64,000 nt of DNA from Bryopsis sp. KO-2023. Lineage: Eukaryota > Chlorophyta > Ulvophyceae > Bryopsidales > Bryopsidaceae. Location: assembly GCA_030272585.1 (NCBI GenBank), contig BSYQ01000005.1, positions 1,054,001-1,118,000 of the forward strand, read 5' to 3'. Position numbers and translations under genes: made by a program. The notes beneath the pieces are model-generated. The model saw only the letters and a list, made by a program, of their open reading frames with translations, made no database searches and was not told the DNA's origin. Positions 11,690 through 25,000 of the stretch are shown here, one piece after another (the stretch's first letter is position 1; each line of letters begins with the position of its first letter).

Positions 11690-13036
11690 TCTGAGCGGAT
11701 GGTGAAAAAAGCTGCGGCATGTTCGTGCTGGGGTGGCTTAAGAGTGTTTTCTTTAGAGATCTGTTGGGACCAAGCCTGTTTCTTCGACAATTTTTTGTTT
11801 GCTTTGAGCTCTGTGCGTTAACGAAAGCGTGCATTGTATTAACATATGTCTGCACATCGCTGAATGTTATGATTGTTGGTTTGAGAGCTGAAGGCTCGGT
11901 AATCGATACAACTATCTCGACTGAGAAACGCATATATATATATACGTCAACAAACTGGACGGTCGACTCTTTTATTGAAGACATGAATACAGACAAACAA
12001 ACAAACATAAATACAATCCGTCTTATACTATAAAACAGACTGTCTGTGTTATAGACTGACTCATAAGTAAACCACCATTTCATCCAACGTCCATGTCTAT
12101 CTCGCTATCCCAAAGGCAAATAAAAAAGAAACTAAGTTGACGACCATCAGAAAAAACGCTGACCAGACTTGCATGGGTGATACCAGAAATAATCGCTTTC
12201 CGAATCGCTTATCTAACGAAATGTAGTATGAGAAACAAAAAAGATCCCCTTATAAAGAACCTTGAGATGCTCTAAAAACTGCCAAAAAAAAAAAAAAAAA
12301 AACGTGACCGTGCCAGACACCCACTAAATCCAAAAAGAAAAGGAAAGAAAGAAATTGAAAACGAAAAAAGAAAAGAAGAGCCCCCCCCCGAAAAACTGAC
12401 CCCCATCATCAGCTTGGGATCGCGCTCTTTTTATGGTACATCTCCGCCCAAATTTCCCAAGGCTTCAAATCCCGAAGGCCCCCCGAGAATATGTTGTATA
12501 TTAATGTTTACATGCTACGTTGTGAAGAACGAATTGCCTTCGTCACCACATCGTTAACGCCGTTCAAAACAAGATGGGATTTTCAGTTCATTTATCCACT
12601 GTAAAAGATCTAGCTTTCTTCCTGAAGGAGCCTAATCCCACAGTAGGTAGCTTCGAACATCCAACGAGCAGTTTGTTTTGGTTTTTAGTTCCGATGCCCT
12701 TCACGCAACTATCGGGATAAGATATCCTGTATGGCAACCGCCTCTTGCCATGAGATACACTTGCAGCACGCTGTCGTCATCCACGAGCCTCGAGGGCAAG
12801 TGGAAGATGGGGTAATATTGGTATCGGCGTCAAAAAATTGTGGTTAAGGTTGTAAATTTAGATTGACCGTGCTGATTTGTGCTGGTTTAACCTGCTCCCA
12901 CTGCCTTCTTGCGCCGTCCAAATTCCATAGCTTTTTGTTTCGTGCAAGATTATGCCCTGCAAGCCTTCTATCAGTAAGTCACGTCGTTTTTGGCCCCAAC
13001 CGACACAAATTATGACTCTTTGACTATTCAGTCTAA
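11690..13036. other. Spacer with a MITE-related arm and A/C-rich runs
   Basis: No gene supported. It holds an (AT)n tract near 11935-11945, a sequence related to one arm of the foldback element in RAD1 (12048-12151), poly-A near 12283-12302 and poly-C near 12380. A long minus-strand frame at 11229-12083 starts in this spacer but overlaps the coiled-coil exon and is low-complexity; it is treated as spurious. Confidence 0.4.
12048..12151 (+). repeat. Diverged single arm related to the RAD1-intron foldback element
   Basis: The order of landmarks matches the right arm at about 4181-4289: GTTATAGACTGACTCA, then ACGTCCATGTCTATCTCGCTA, then AAAAAAGAAACTAAG and a CCATCAGA end. The homologous arm has GTTATAGTCTGACTCAGAA, AATGTCCATATCTAGC, AAAAAGAAACTGAA and CATCCAGA. 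The opposite arm was not found, so this is a solo arm or a degraded copy. Confidence 0.5.
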
Positions 13037-15731
13037 CAGAAAGGGTGGGAATTAGTTAGCATCTATGCCACAAGAATTAGAATTCTGTTCCTAGGAAGAG
13101 GCATACACACCCTTCTACTCTTGGTGGTGGCCGCGGAAGAGTACATAGGGCAGAATCGCCAAGGAAGGCAGCCCCTCGAACTGACATCTAGCGGAACCAT
13201 TTTCAACGTCAGAAGCGTTGATGATTTCAAGCAAGCACTGTTATTGAATTCGGTGACACAGATCAACCTCTTTCAAGACGTTTGGATCACTGAGGCGGAA
13301 TGGAAAGATTTTGTAGTTCCAATGGTCGCAAGGGAGGTGGTGGTTGAACCTGACAAGACGCTGGTGGAAGCAGGAATCACACCCCAGCTCTTTACCGATG
13401 GCCTGGTTGGGCGAGTCAAGGTCTATGGAAAACTTATTGGATTCTGTGTTTCATCTGAGCGTGTGTCCATGATATTTCTGAAATATCAAACGCACCCGAA
13501 ATCTGTGCTCTGTTTCAGATAGTCCAAAATGGGTATGTTCGGATAGAATCCGTACATGCAGTGGATGCAGCGGAGTGGCGAATTGAGAATGGGAAGGCAA
13601 GAGGGGTTCCATTTTTTGACGTTCAAGATGGGGGAATCCTTGAATTCCGAAGTACATACTTTGGTATGAAGAATTCTTGTGCGGCAATGGGTGGGATCCA
13701 AACCTTGACGGCAATTTCGATGGATTTTTGCGTCGTTGAAGACTGCGAGATTCTGGCTCAAGAGGACTCGCAATTCGTAATCGTGAACAGAGCACGATTT
13801 AGTGGCTCGGTCCTAAACGGGGTAGGAATCTGTGTTGCACTTGTCGTTTATTCTGTGCCATTTCAAACTCTCGCAATAGAAGCTTCTATTGCTTAAGCAG
13901 CAGGAACAAGTACCTTGCTACGATCAATTTTGACACAATCAAGGCTTTGGTTTTTTGAGAACAAAGGAAGTTTTTGTTTGGGCTAGGGGATCCTTGACTT
14001 GTACAATTCAACGTGGGACTGTGGCGGCGACATCGAACCCAGGAAATTTCTCACACAAGAGAATCCAGATAGAGAACATACAGTGAGTAGAATCTGGAGT
14101 GACACCGGACACAGTTTATAAACTAATTTCCCTAATTTCCCTAATTTGGGAAGCGGCTCAAGTTAGAACTGAGGTTGCATGCTGGACTGCGACACTTGTT
14201 CGACAGAAGTTCTCCATAAAATTTGCTTTCAGGTCTCCTCACCCGCGGATCTGATATCTGTTGTGCGAAATGCACCGTCGAAGACTTTTATCGAGATAGA
14301 CCTCCAAGCAGACATAACCGTGACGAAGTCTTTGTATCCGAAAGATGGGCTTCTTATCAGCGACCGGCGAGTCCGTATCGGGTCTACAGGAAGCCACAAT
14401 ATTTTTGTGCGCAATGGTGCAGCTCCAATTATATCTTTGGAATTGTTGGGGCAGGTGGAAATCTCCAACATTGATTTCTTGTTGGAGCAGTGCAACCTTG
14501 AGAGTTGGGAGGAGTTCACACAGGTCGGAGACAGTCGCGCTGCGAACATAACCGAGGTTCAAGAGGTACGTGGTTGGAGATGCAACTCGCCAATTTTGGC
14601 TTCTCATAACTCCCCCCTGAACTAAATCTACTCTACAATATATATCTATAATGGATATATATCAAGCCGTATTTTCTGATGGGATTTATTCTTGCTCCCT
14701 TGCACCATTACCAACTCCAAGGCCTTGTCGATTCCGCAATTAAAATGCTAGCTCCTTCTGCCCAGGACAAGATTGCGTACGGATCTGAATGGGAATACAT
14801 GGTTCCCTCCGAGGTGGTTTTCGTCCAAATCGCTCCTCAAACCAAGCTTTCACTGATGAACACCCGCTTGCTTTGTGACGAATGCAGCCCGCTTTCGTTT
14901 TCAAAATATGGAGTTGTGCTGATGCGCTCAAACATCTCGCACTTCCAAGACTTGAGTGGAAATCCAGGGGACGTCGCCACTGATGGCATGACCACTGGCG
15001 TGCAGCCCCAAATTCGATACAGGGTCGGGGACAATAACATGGTGGTGAAAACCGGTCCGAACTCCATTCTCTTCGAGAAGATGACCCTCGAAAAGCACTA
15101 CCAGGTGTTCTCGTCATCTGCGGCCTTAAATATGGAAAATGTGACCCTTTCGTGCGGAAGATTTGTCACAGTCACGTAGGTCCCAAACAACAAAGAGCTG
15201 TGTTAATAGCTATGTAGCTATATCTGAGAATCTGAGAACCGACCGACTTCAAAAGAAAATCAATGATTACAATCCACAGCAAAAGAGAGCTATCCTCCTC
15301 CATCTCGAAGAGATACAGAGGAAAACACTCCTATTACGTGTAACACAAGTTTCAAGTTGTTTTTTTTTAATGTAGATATATCATGATATCCCTCAAAGTC
15401 ATAAAAAAAATGCTACCAAATGATCCCTTTCGCGCAAAAAGTGTATTAAACATTCAAAAGCACACATCTCCATTTTGTGTAAAGCTAAACATCCAAGGCG
15501 GATGGACTTATTCCAGTGTCACGAACCAGGCATCTGTCCTACACAATCAAAAACCTCATTTCGATAAGGGTGCCTCTCATCCAGCGTTGTGGAAAACATT
15601 GCAGGGGTGAAGGGCAACGAGAACAGATCAATACAACCGAAAATCCTAAAAAGAAGAACTCCGCGGTGTCACCACCGAAGTTCTCCGTAGCCCTGGTAAT
15701 CGGAGCAGCTCTTGCTCTGATGAAATTTTGA
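13037..15731 (+). CDS. Tandem paralogue A: secreted, probably GPI-anchored beta-helix-like protein
   Basis: Exons: 13037?-13420, 13519-13821, 13987-14082, 14233-14565, 14766-15175, 15605-15731; internal phases agree and exon layout matches paralogue B exactly. Exon 1 holds a hydrophobic segment HTLLLLVVAA followed by FNVRSVDDFKQALLLNSV. A second similar module begins in exon 4 (VSSPADLISVVRNAPSKTFI), followed by an I-x-L-x-x-D-I-T strand pattern and VEISNIDF, as seen in pectin-lyase-type right-handed beta helices; the fold is inferred. The last exon ends in a hydrophobic tail FSVALVIGAALALMKF with no cytoplasmic residues, typical of a GPI-anchor signal. The frame is open from 13037 but has no in-frame ATG before the signal-like segment; an ATG at 13065 is out of frame. 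Either an upstream exon supplies the start or the 5' end is damaged. Function unknown. Confidence 0.7.
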
Positions 15732-16091
15732 GAGCCAGTCACTTGGTTTTTGTCAGATACTCTTCGATGCAAATTTTTGGCTTCGTCTTAACCTTTGGTT
15801 TCAAAGTTGACTTGCCCAGTTTGGTGTATTGCAAGAGACCAGAGCAACACAATGCAATTGTGTATTGTCCAGATTGCCGTGTAACTTGTTGCGACGTCCT
15901 CTCGTTGACCATGGCTCCATAATAGCAATTCTCTGTTTGATCACCTTCTCTGTAAAAAAAAACAACAACTAGAAACCACCACCAGAGCTCCGCTTCTAAC
16001 AAGCCAGACCGTCCTGGTTCCAGTTTCGTCCACCCTTTTTTTAACATACCTCGTCTCAATTCCCTTTTGCATTTTAGTGCTCACGTGTCGT
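15732..16091. other. Spacer between tandem paralogues
   Basis: About 360 bp. No gene seen. It should carry the promoter and 5' UTR of paralogue B; a pyrimidine-rich tract precedes TTTTAG at about 16077, so a 5' UTR intron is possible. Confidence 0.35.
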
Positions 16092-18490
16092 ATGTCGACC
16101 CAACTGTTTCTTTTCGTGCTGTTGTTGGCGGTTATCAACGCAGCTGAAAGAAACAGAAGACCGCTACTCGAGCTGGCAGCGAATGGAAGCGTGTTTGACG
16201 TCAGAAGTGTGGATGACTTCAAGCAGGCCCTTTTCTTAGATTCGGTGACGCAGATCAACCTTTTTCAAGACGTCTGGATCACTGAGGCGGAATGGAAAGA
16301 TTTCGTAGTTCCAGTGGTCGCAAGGGAGGTCGTGGTTGAACCTGACAAGACGCTGGTGGATGCGGGAATAACGCCCCAGCTCTTTACCGATGGCCTGGCA
16401 GAGCGAGTCAGGGTGGGGCTTTTTTGAGATATCCTTTTCAATTCCAAGTTCTCGACTCCGCTAGTTGTATCTTGATTCAGGTTGCGTAAAGTAATAATGC
16501 AGTTTTGGCGTTTCGGTAGATCGCCAAAAACGGCCATATTCTATTCAAGAGTATCCATGGAGTGGACATTGCTACTCCTCGTTCTGTGGGGGGTTACACT
16601 CGCATGCTCCCATTCTTTTACATCGAGCCCAACCAAACAATTGCGTTCGAAGACAATCACTGGAATACGGAAGAATTCTGCTCATCCTTGGGTGGACTTC
16701 GAGGCACAGAGGCAACAGCCTTGCTGTACTGCAGCAACATTCACAATTTCGAGTGTCAGTTGGAGGCGAGGGAAGGAGCAAACACTGTGTTTGTCAAACG
16801 AGGTGGCTGGAACAACGCTGTGGTGATGCAAGACGACAAAAAGCATTTCCAGGTATGGTTCTCAACAAATTTGTCCAAGCTGCCGAAAAAAAACTGCATG
16901 AAAACTCAACAATGGCACAAAAAAAGTCGAAAAGAAGAATGGTAAGATCGGCAAATGAAAAAACAGGATTAGGGTAGAAAATAACACACACGCTAAAGCG
17001 CGCGTCAAAAATGTTTCGATGGGCTGGACTGCAACAAATCGTACTTTGGAAGAACACGTCCGGGCTGAATTCGCAATTGGTGACTTGATTCCAATGTTAT
17101 CGCAGGGTGCCTTCACGGTGTTAAATACTACCTGGGATTGTGGCACCCGCCAGTTGAGGGAATGGATGTCTCAAGAGATCCCAGACAAGGAGCACACCGT
17201 AGGGATACCCTCCTAATTTTGGATAGCATATCGCATATTCTAGCTGTCAGCTGTTTCTGACCGACAAAAGCATTGTCTATTGCAGAGGGACTAAATTCTT
17301 AGAAGCACACACTTTTAAAACTACATAAATCTCAACATTTCAATTGCAATCCATTTTTCCCGGCTTCCAGCAACCATACTCGTGCTTGCAAGAGATCGCT
17401 GTCTTTGTTGTTCAGGTATCTTCGGTTGCCGACCTGATCACTGCCATCAACACTGCTCCATCTACCACATACACCAAAATCTTGCTAGCATCAGATATCA
17501 CCGTACTTGGGTCATACTTCCCGCGTCAAGGCGTACAAGTCACAAGAAAGCGAATTCGTCTGGAGGGCGTAGGTGTGCGGAGCATCGTTCTGGAGGAGGG
17601 TGTGGAGACTATATTTTCTGTCATCATGATGGGGGCACTTGAGATGGAAAATATAGATTTCGTAGCTAGGTACTGCCCTCTCGAGAAATGGGGACTCTTC
17701 TCTGAAGTTGGCGACACTCGAGAAGCTGGCGTGGAGCAAATAGCTGAGAAGGCGAGCCCCCCCCCCATCTATAGAATGTCCTCCGTTCAGGCAGTGAGTG
17801 CTCATGTTGGGTCAGCGTTCTGAACCCAATTCCTTGCCACAGAGTTACGGGTCGGAGTGGAAGTATGTGACTCCCACCGCCGCCATTCGTGCATTGCCCA
17901 GCCCCCTCACAAGAATAACGCTACGAAACGTCGTCTGGCGCTGTGAAGCCTGCAGATCGATCTCCTTCACAAAGTATGGGTCTGCCCTGAGGCTTACCAA
18001 CATCGCACGTTTCGAAGACGTTACCCCTGATGCCGGTCTGGATACAAATTCGTCTGAAAACTTGACCTCTCGTTACCTTTCTGGGGAGGAGAATCTGGTG
18101 ACCAGAACCGGCGAGGGATCTATAAGATTCGTCACTGTGGGCTTAGAAGTGAAGTATGATGTTTTCTCCTCCGCCGCCGTTCTGCAGCTCACGAACGCTA
18201 CCCTGGACTGCGATCACTTTGCCGCTGCCACGGAGTAGGTGCAGACCGAGATTTGGGTTCATTTAAAATTTTAAATGAGCTTTAAAGCTTTCATGATTTT
18301 GATTTCTTCTTTTTTTAAGCCTTGCCTGATATTTGAGGGTTGTGCGAGTTGCAGGAAGGAGCAGGGGTTGGGCAACACAACGATCAAGAAGAGATCGCCC
18401 CCGCTGATGAATGGTGCCGTGCTGTTCCTCAAGGGGTTAAACTTCATTTTTGGGGTGATTGGGACTCTCTTAGTCATCTGTGGATTCTAA
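16092..18490 (+). CDS. Tandem paralogue B: secreted, probably GPI-anchored beta-helix-like protein
   Basis: Six exons: 16092-16412, 16520-16852, 17106-17198, 17416-17793, 17843-18234, 18355-18490, giving 550 residues in consistent phase. It opens with a clean signal peptide, MSTQLFLFVLLLAVINA. Two related modules occur: FDVRSVDDFKQALFLDSV in exon 1 and VSSVADLITAINTAPSTTY in exon 4, the latter followed by IRLEGVGVRSIVLEEG and LEMENIDF, a beta-helix-like pattern. Exons 3 to 5 carry matched Cys residues with paralogue A (TWDCG; CEACRSISFTKYGSAL). The C-terminus ends in NFIFGVIGTLLVICGF, a hydrophobic tail with no charged end, so GPI anchoring or a short tail anchor is likely. A GC donor at 17752 is also in phase, but the GTGAGT at 17794 is preferred. 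I do not recognise the family. Confidence 0.8.
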
Positions 18491-19065
18491 ATGCTGGAGG
18501 CACTTGGCAAATTATTAGGAGAATCGTGCCGAAAAAGCATAGTCTGATTTTGTGTTGGCACCTCTTCTTTTTTACTCAAAATTTTGGATTGCGAGCCCCC
18601 ACATCCAACAGAAGCACCAAATGGATTTTAACAACAGCTGTATTGCCAAACGACAAACAAAAACCACTCTTATTTACAATCCCCTTCCCATTTATGTAAC
18701 GAAAAGCCCCCCCCCCCGGCTCCAGATGCGCCAACGTATGAAAAGGAGAGTCCATTTTCAGGCAACTTTTTTTCTTCTTTTTTTCTCAAGAGTGCAATAT
18801 CAAATTCAACCTCCTCCCCTTAACCCCCATCCCCCACCCAAAAGCCTTTCACAACCCCCCCCCCCCCCCCAAAAAAAAAACACCACCACTATATACGTCC
18901 CTGTACTGCATAATCACAATTTTTTGTTTTTTGTAAACCTTCCTCTAGGGACTCCTCTTTTTTTTTTTGCTCTGCTTTTTAAACACGATCGCCCCGGTTG
19001 GTTATTGAGGGAGAAAAGAAATTAGTCAGGACTCGGTGTCAAAAATGTGTGGCTGCAGCCAAATA
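18491..19065. other. Convergent 3' spacer
   Basis: No gene seen. It separates the 3' ends of paralogue B and the Patched-type gene. It is rich in homopolymers, including a C16-A10 junction at about 18855-18880. Confidence 0.4.
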
Positions 19066-22000
19066 TCAGTGTTGACCATAGGACTGGGGACCCATGATCG
19101 AAAGCAGCATCGGTAGAATGACTATTCCATGCCAAGCCCCGAAAACGATAATCACGGAAAACATCTTGAAAAAGACCTGCAAAAAAAGCAAAAAAAGAAG
19201 AATGGACCTTTGCCAAAACAACAAAATTCGATAGGTTTGCTGCACATCAGGAAATCTCCAAAATGCTAGAGGGTGCCCATAAAAAGCCGGTCCTTGGATA
19301 AACTACTCTAAAACAACTTTTTTCCGTCAAACCTTTTTTGACCAGAATTAATTTTCGCCAATCAGAAAGGTGGCGACAATTAGTTCCAGGCGAAGAAAAG
19401 CTCTTATAGAGTATCCTGGAGGAGTGGATGGAAAGCCATCAGTGGTGGAGGTGGTTCCCCCTTCCTCTGATTTCGCAATACATAAAATCGTTACCTGCAT
19501 GACATAATGTGTGGTGAACGCCATCCCCATGACGGCCAGCCAAGAGGTGAAAGCTGCACAGAACACTTCTCCTCCGATCGCTCGCAAAGCCCCTTTGGCT
19601 CTCTCTTTTCGGGTGCCTTCCTGGATCAGAAAATTGTGGGCGATGTGACAGGCGTAATCCACCGCAACACCCACAGCCAGCACGACGCTGATGGAGGTCA
19701 CCATGTTGAAAGTCAGACCAGCATACCACATGTAACCTGTGCGAAACAAAATAAAATAAAATAAAAAACTCCGAAACAAAATGACACACACACACACACA
19801 TGTATACATTTCAGAAGTTAGATTTTGCGGCTATATGTGAAAGCAAAAAGAGTCGCGGACAGATTTGGGTCTGTATGAACATTTCTGTAAAACAAACACC
19901 AATTGGACATGTATACATATGGGCAAGTTTGTCTTATGGAAATGAACCATTCATTCATTCATTTCTATATTCGTATTAGGTTACGATTTCAGCCGTAGTC
20001 TGGAATTCTCTCCCCCCCCCAAAAAGATCTAAAACTAAAAAAAATGGAAAGTCGAGAAACAAATACGATGTATAGATTTTTCTAAACTACGAGATTTCTC
20101 AGAGCGTAATAATACATATATAAATATTTTTTTTCAATATTTTTTTTTCTGCCAGCTTCAAAATACTGCTTCACTCACCGAAAAGCATGACGTCCGTCAG
20201 TGCGATCATCAAACACACGAAGAACGCCGCCACCACGTTGGCTAACGTCAGCGTGACGACGATAAACACGGCGATCCCCACCAGCACCACGTTCCTTAAC
20301 GTCTCGTATTCGATGATCCTCAAACCGTCGAAAAAGGGAAACATCTTGTTGAACACGATGGGATTCAATCTCGGGACCTCGTTCAAAACCACCTCCCTCA
20401 AACTGTTCATCAGTTTCACGGCGTACGGTCCCGTCGAGACGTCGTTGGAGTAGCCGTGCAGCAGCCTGGTCGCCACGATTTCCGATCGATCCTCGTTGAA
20501 CAGCACGTCGGCATTGTAGTATGCACCCGCCTCGCCGGTGAGAAATTCTTGAACTCGATGCATGAATGTCGTGACGTTGGGCGCCCAGCCGTCGACCAAA
20601 TCGTCAGCGTACACCTCCCTCGACCATGCCGTGTAGTCCTCAAACCTTTAGCAAAGAATATCACTGTTGGGGATGAACGAAAAAAGACGCATGCTGTGCA
20701 TGTCGAGTCAGAAAACCCATGTGCTGAAAGAGTCAGATATGGAGTGGGACGTTTTCGGGGGTGTGCCTTCTTGAAAACACGAAACGCATACGTAACGGTC
20801 GAAAGCTAACGCCAGTAAGAAAAACGCTAACGCGCCAATATCCCGCCACGTTTCTCGGTTTTCAAGCAAGGGCACAACTGCTCACCAACTGCGGACTCGG
20901 GGAATCTGCGAAACGAACTCGTCCTCCTGGATACCGTACACGCAATCCAACATTTCCTGTTGGTTGTAGAAATAGCTGCCTTCCTTGGTGTACACCGTGA
21001 ACCTGTTCTGTTCCCCCCCAAAAAAGCGGTCCTCAACGTCAAATCCTTCGTGTAGCCACGAATCCTTTGGCGTAAACCACTCCGTGAATCGAAAGTCCAT
21101 CTGTACGTTCAGGCAGCCGTAGATCGCGCCCGCCAGAACCACCCCCTCCAAAATCAACACGGCGGTGGTACCCCACCAAGTCAAAGTGACGGCGGGAATC
21201 CAGTGGCCGAACAGCTTGGTGCTGAAAGCGGGGGCGTCGGGGTCGTACACGCCGTTTCCGAAAATGCGGCGTTCAGCGATGGGTAGATCCACGCTGCTTT
21301 GGCCGGCTTTTGCTCTGTTCGTTTCACCTCGAGGCACCTGGATGGGGGGGGAAAGCAACAGAAGGGTTAAACTCATGTGTTGATCGAATCGGAAGAGTGG
21401 CGATCATTTTTGCCAACAGATGCGGGCTAATAAAACCGGCGTAAGCGACTTTGTGCGTATTTTGCCGAAGAAAAGCACATTTCGATCAATATCTTCTTGT
21501 GTAATGGAAACGCAAACACTGACACATTGCCAAAGGGACCTAGCCGAGTAAACAAAACCACGTGCAGATCATTCCCTGTTTTCCCAAAGAGAAACAAAAA
21601 ACAATCGATCCCCCCAACACATATAGATTCGAATAATGAGGTAATGGTTTCGGGCTCACTTGAGGTCCAGAATTTGTGGGTCGGGCGGGGGGCCTCTGCA
21701 TCGTTTCCACCCGTTCTGGAGCATCCCCAGCCTTTATGGTTTCGCTGACGTCTGAGTCTGACTCGGAGCTTGGGTGCTTGACGGAGCCCATCCCCAAGAA
21801 CCCAGCCCCGTTCAACATCCGGTACTCCCTTCTCGCCTCCAGAGTGGCTGCTGCCACGAAAAAAGTCACCTGTAAGGAGAAAAATGCAAGAAAGAAATTT
21901 CAATTGATGCCAAAAACAAGAACCAGTTTTCAATCTGGAAGAAACTGGACCGCACCCAGTTCATGGTTAAAAAAAATATTTTGTGCCTGTTGCTACTTGA

Positions 22001-25000
22001 TCTATCTTGGCATTGCATAACAAATATGAAACGTCTGACAAGAAAACTGGAAATGGTGTGTTTCCTTGGGACAGAAGAAAGTTAATCGGCAGTTCATTCT
22101 AAAAATATATTATGAAAGATATACATTTACATTCTGATTTCGTAGTCAATTAATTAATTAATCTTTTAAATTATTGTGTTGTATTTTTCTGTGCATCAGC
22201 GTAAGAACATTAATTGAATGAACGAATAAACAAAACATGGAAGAATCCCAATGCCTAAAAAAAACAACAACAGCACAAGTGCAAAACGAACAGGGATTTA
22301 AAAAGAATTCAATGAGATTCTGTGTGAAATCGTACCTGAAAGAAGAAATCAAAAAGCACACCTAGCGTTGCGTACACCCCGAACGCTTGCATGGCAGGCA
22401 TGGCTGAAAAGAAAGCCAACAGAAAAGCGATCAAATCGGTGAGCGATGTCACGAAAATGGAAGAGCCAGCTTTCGACATAGCGATCGAAATCCTTTCTTC
22501 GGGGGGCAGCCTCTTGTCGGTCCGCTTGAATTGGCCCAGGATAATGAAAGTGTCATCCACACCCAGCCCGATTAACAGAAAAGGCACGGTCTATAAACAT
22601 AAAAAAACATGTTGGGTTATATTTTATTACAAAATATTTTTTTGTTAAAAAAAAAAAGAAGAAAACGAAGAAAAAAAAGGGTTGCCTGAGTTTTCATAAA
22701 ATTTCACTTTTTTTTTTGGATCGAAAAAGGGTTCCATCAGCTTTTCCAGTTTTTTAATTTTTGTTTGGATAGAAAAAAGGAAACTGTGCTGAAAAACATA
22801 CAGATTACTAAAAAGGCATTAGTCAATGCTGTGGTCAGCTGCCGAAAAATCCAGAAAAAAAAGGAACACACAGAAAGACACTCAATGCTTCATTCCACTG
22901 CTAATATCCATGAGCAAAACACTTTTAAGGAAGAAAGACAAGCGAGCAAAAAAAAAATTGCCTGATTTACTTGAAACAACAAAACAACTGTCAATCTGAA
23001 GTATTTATTCTTACCGTAACAACTAGATTGAAGGTGACCCCCAAAATCAATGCCAGTCCAAAAGATGCTGCGACAGCCATAGCAACTGACCAAGAAAAAA
23101 AAAAAAGACAGGAAATCTCTTTAGCTCAACAAAATCAGGGACTGGAAAAATTCCCTTTTTTTTTTGGTCATTTTGTGGGGAGGTCATCAGGTGTTGAGGG
23201 GCACACACACAAGAAAGAAAAAAAAAAAAACACAAGACATCAGTGAACAAAATTACATCAAAAAAATCCTGTAAAAAAAATACAAAAAAAGAAGCCAAAA
23301 GAAAAACAAAACTGTGTCTGTGTTTTTTTTTCACTCACTTGCGAAAAAACTGACACCGACCAGGTGCAGTTTGCAGAAAGCCCAGTTGTTTCTGAATAAC
23401 ACGATATGACTAAAGACGCCCACCAACACCCCTGACAAGAGCACCCACACCATGTCTTTTCGAATCGCTGCGTTGGATTCTCGATGGACGAGGAAGATGT
23501 GAGTCATACGCACTTTCAGCGAAGTCTTTTTTTTGTGTTCCCATTGTTTCATTTTTCTTCCCAGTTTTTGATCGAATGAGTAAGTCCGTGGGTCGAAATT
23601 GTCTTCCAGCAGATCCTCGATTTTTCTCTGTGGGGTGTAGAGATGCTTTCAGAAAATCCAAACGGAAGGTTTCTTCTACCTTTTTGAAAAAAAAATTGTT
23701 GTTTCGGCGAAGCTGTATGGTTTTGAAGATGGGGTCCAGTCGAAAATCGAATGGAAGGGGAAATAAATATTAACAGCAAAAAAAGTTGCTTGTGGTGGTT
23801 TTAGATCTTACGGGGGGGGGGGGGAAAAAAACGTCCAGCAACCCCCCCCCCAAAAAAAAAAAAAAACACGAGAAATGTGATCAAAAAAGTGCGAAGGGAG
23901 TGAGGGGGGGAAGAAAAAAATTACATTTTGTCAAAAAAAAACAAGGTGTGATGCTTGAAAAATGCTTTGGAGAAAGTTTTGATTCAAAAAAAGTCTCTTT
24001 TACCAGTTCCTTTTCCTGGTCCTCGAATTTTCCGGTTTCTCGCAAAACCTCGAAACTTTGTTTTTCCCAATCATCCATGGTGAAGTCCAGGGCAAAAGAA
24101 ATGCGAAACGCTTCCGCACCGATGATCCTGCCAGTTCTTTTGTTTCGCTTAATTTTGCCCAGAACATTTTCCATTTGAATGTCCAGCCCATAAGCATCCT
24201 TCAAATCAACTGTGGCAGTTCCATGCCAAAAAAAAGGGGGTTCAATTTCTTATAAACTGTAATATTTGATTCACGACGTGTACACCCATACCCATGAGGA
24301 GCTGGTGCAAAAAAAAAAAAGGTGGGAAAAACATCTATTGAATCCACTGCTGTTGCGTTTTTTCCCGAAGAAATACGAACTGCTGGGATAAGGGGTTATT
24401 TGTATAATCGAGGAAAAAAGGTACAGGATATTGGCTGTAATGGCAGTCACCAGAAACTACGTTTCAATTGCTTTTCAAGAATAATGAGCAGCATATCTGT
24501 TGAAAGGGGGGGGGGGGATTCTCGGAAAAAATTAAAAATAAAATACATCACCCCCCCTTCAAAAAAATACATAGAAACAAAAAAAGAAAGGGATTATTGT
24601 TGTATTTGAATCAGAAAGGCATACACATATAGTGTTAAAAACTAGGCAAAAGTGAGAAACAAAAAAAGCAAAGAAAAGCAAAAAATTTGCCAAGACGCCA
24701 ATGAAGAAAATCAAGTACCTGTGTTTATTGTGTCCAATGGGTAATCATCCTCTTCGAAAAGTGTTCTGTTGAAATCCCATGCAGCCAAGATACTCACAAC
24801 CTGTCAAAAAAAACTACTAAATATTAAGTGATCAGGAAAACAAAAAGGTCATATCCTCCAAAAAGCATCAGGCAGCCTTATGTTTTTTTATCTTTAAAAA
24901 AATTGAAAAAAGAGTAGTAATCAGTTAGTATATACAAAAAAAAGTGCCATGCAGCAGAATTAAATCTTCCTCGGCCATCAAATTGAAGCCAACAATTTTA

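Noticed and set aside
11229..12083. 284-codon minus-strand frame
   Set aside because: It overlaps the coiled-coil exon on the other strand, contains AT-repeat translation (VYIYMRF) and shows no family motif.
17751..17753. GC donor (AAG|GCGAGC) in paralogue B exon 4
   Set aside because: A full GTGAGT donor 42 bases later is also in phase, so the canonical site is preferred.
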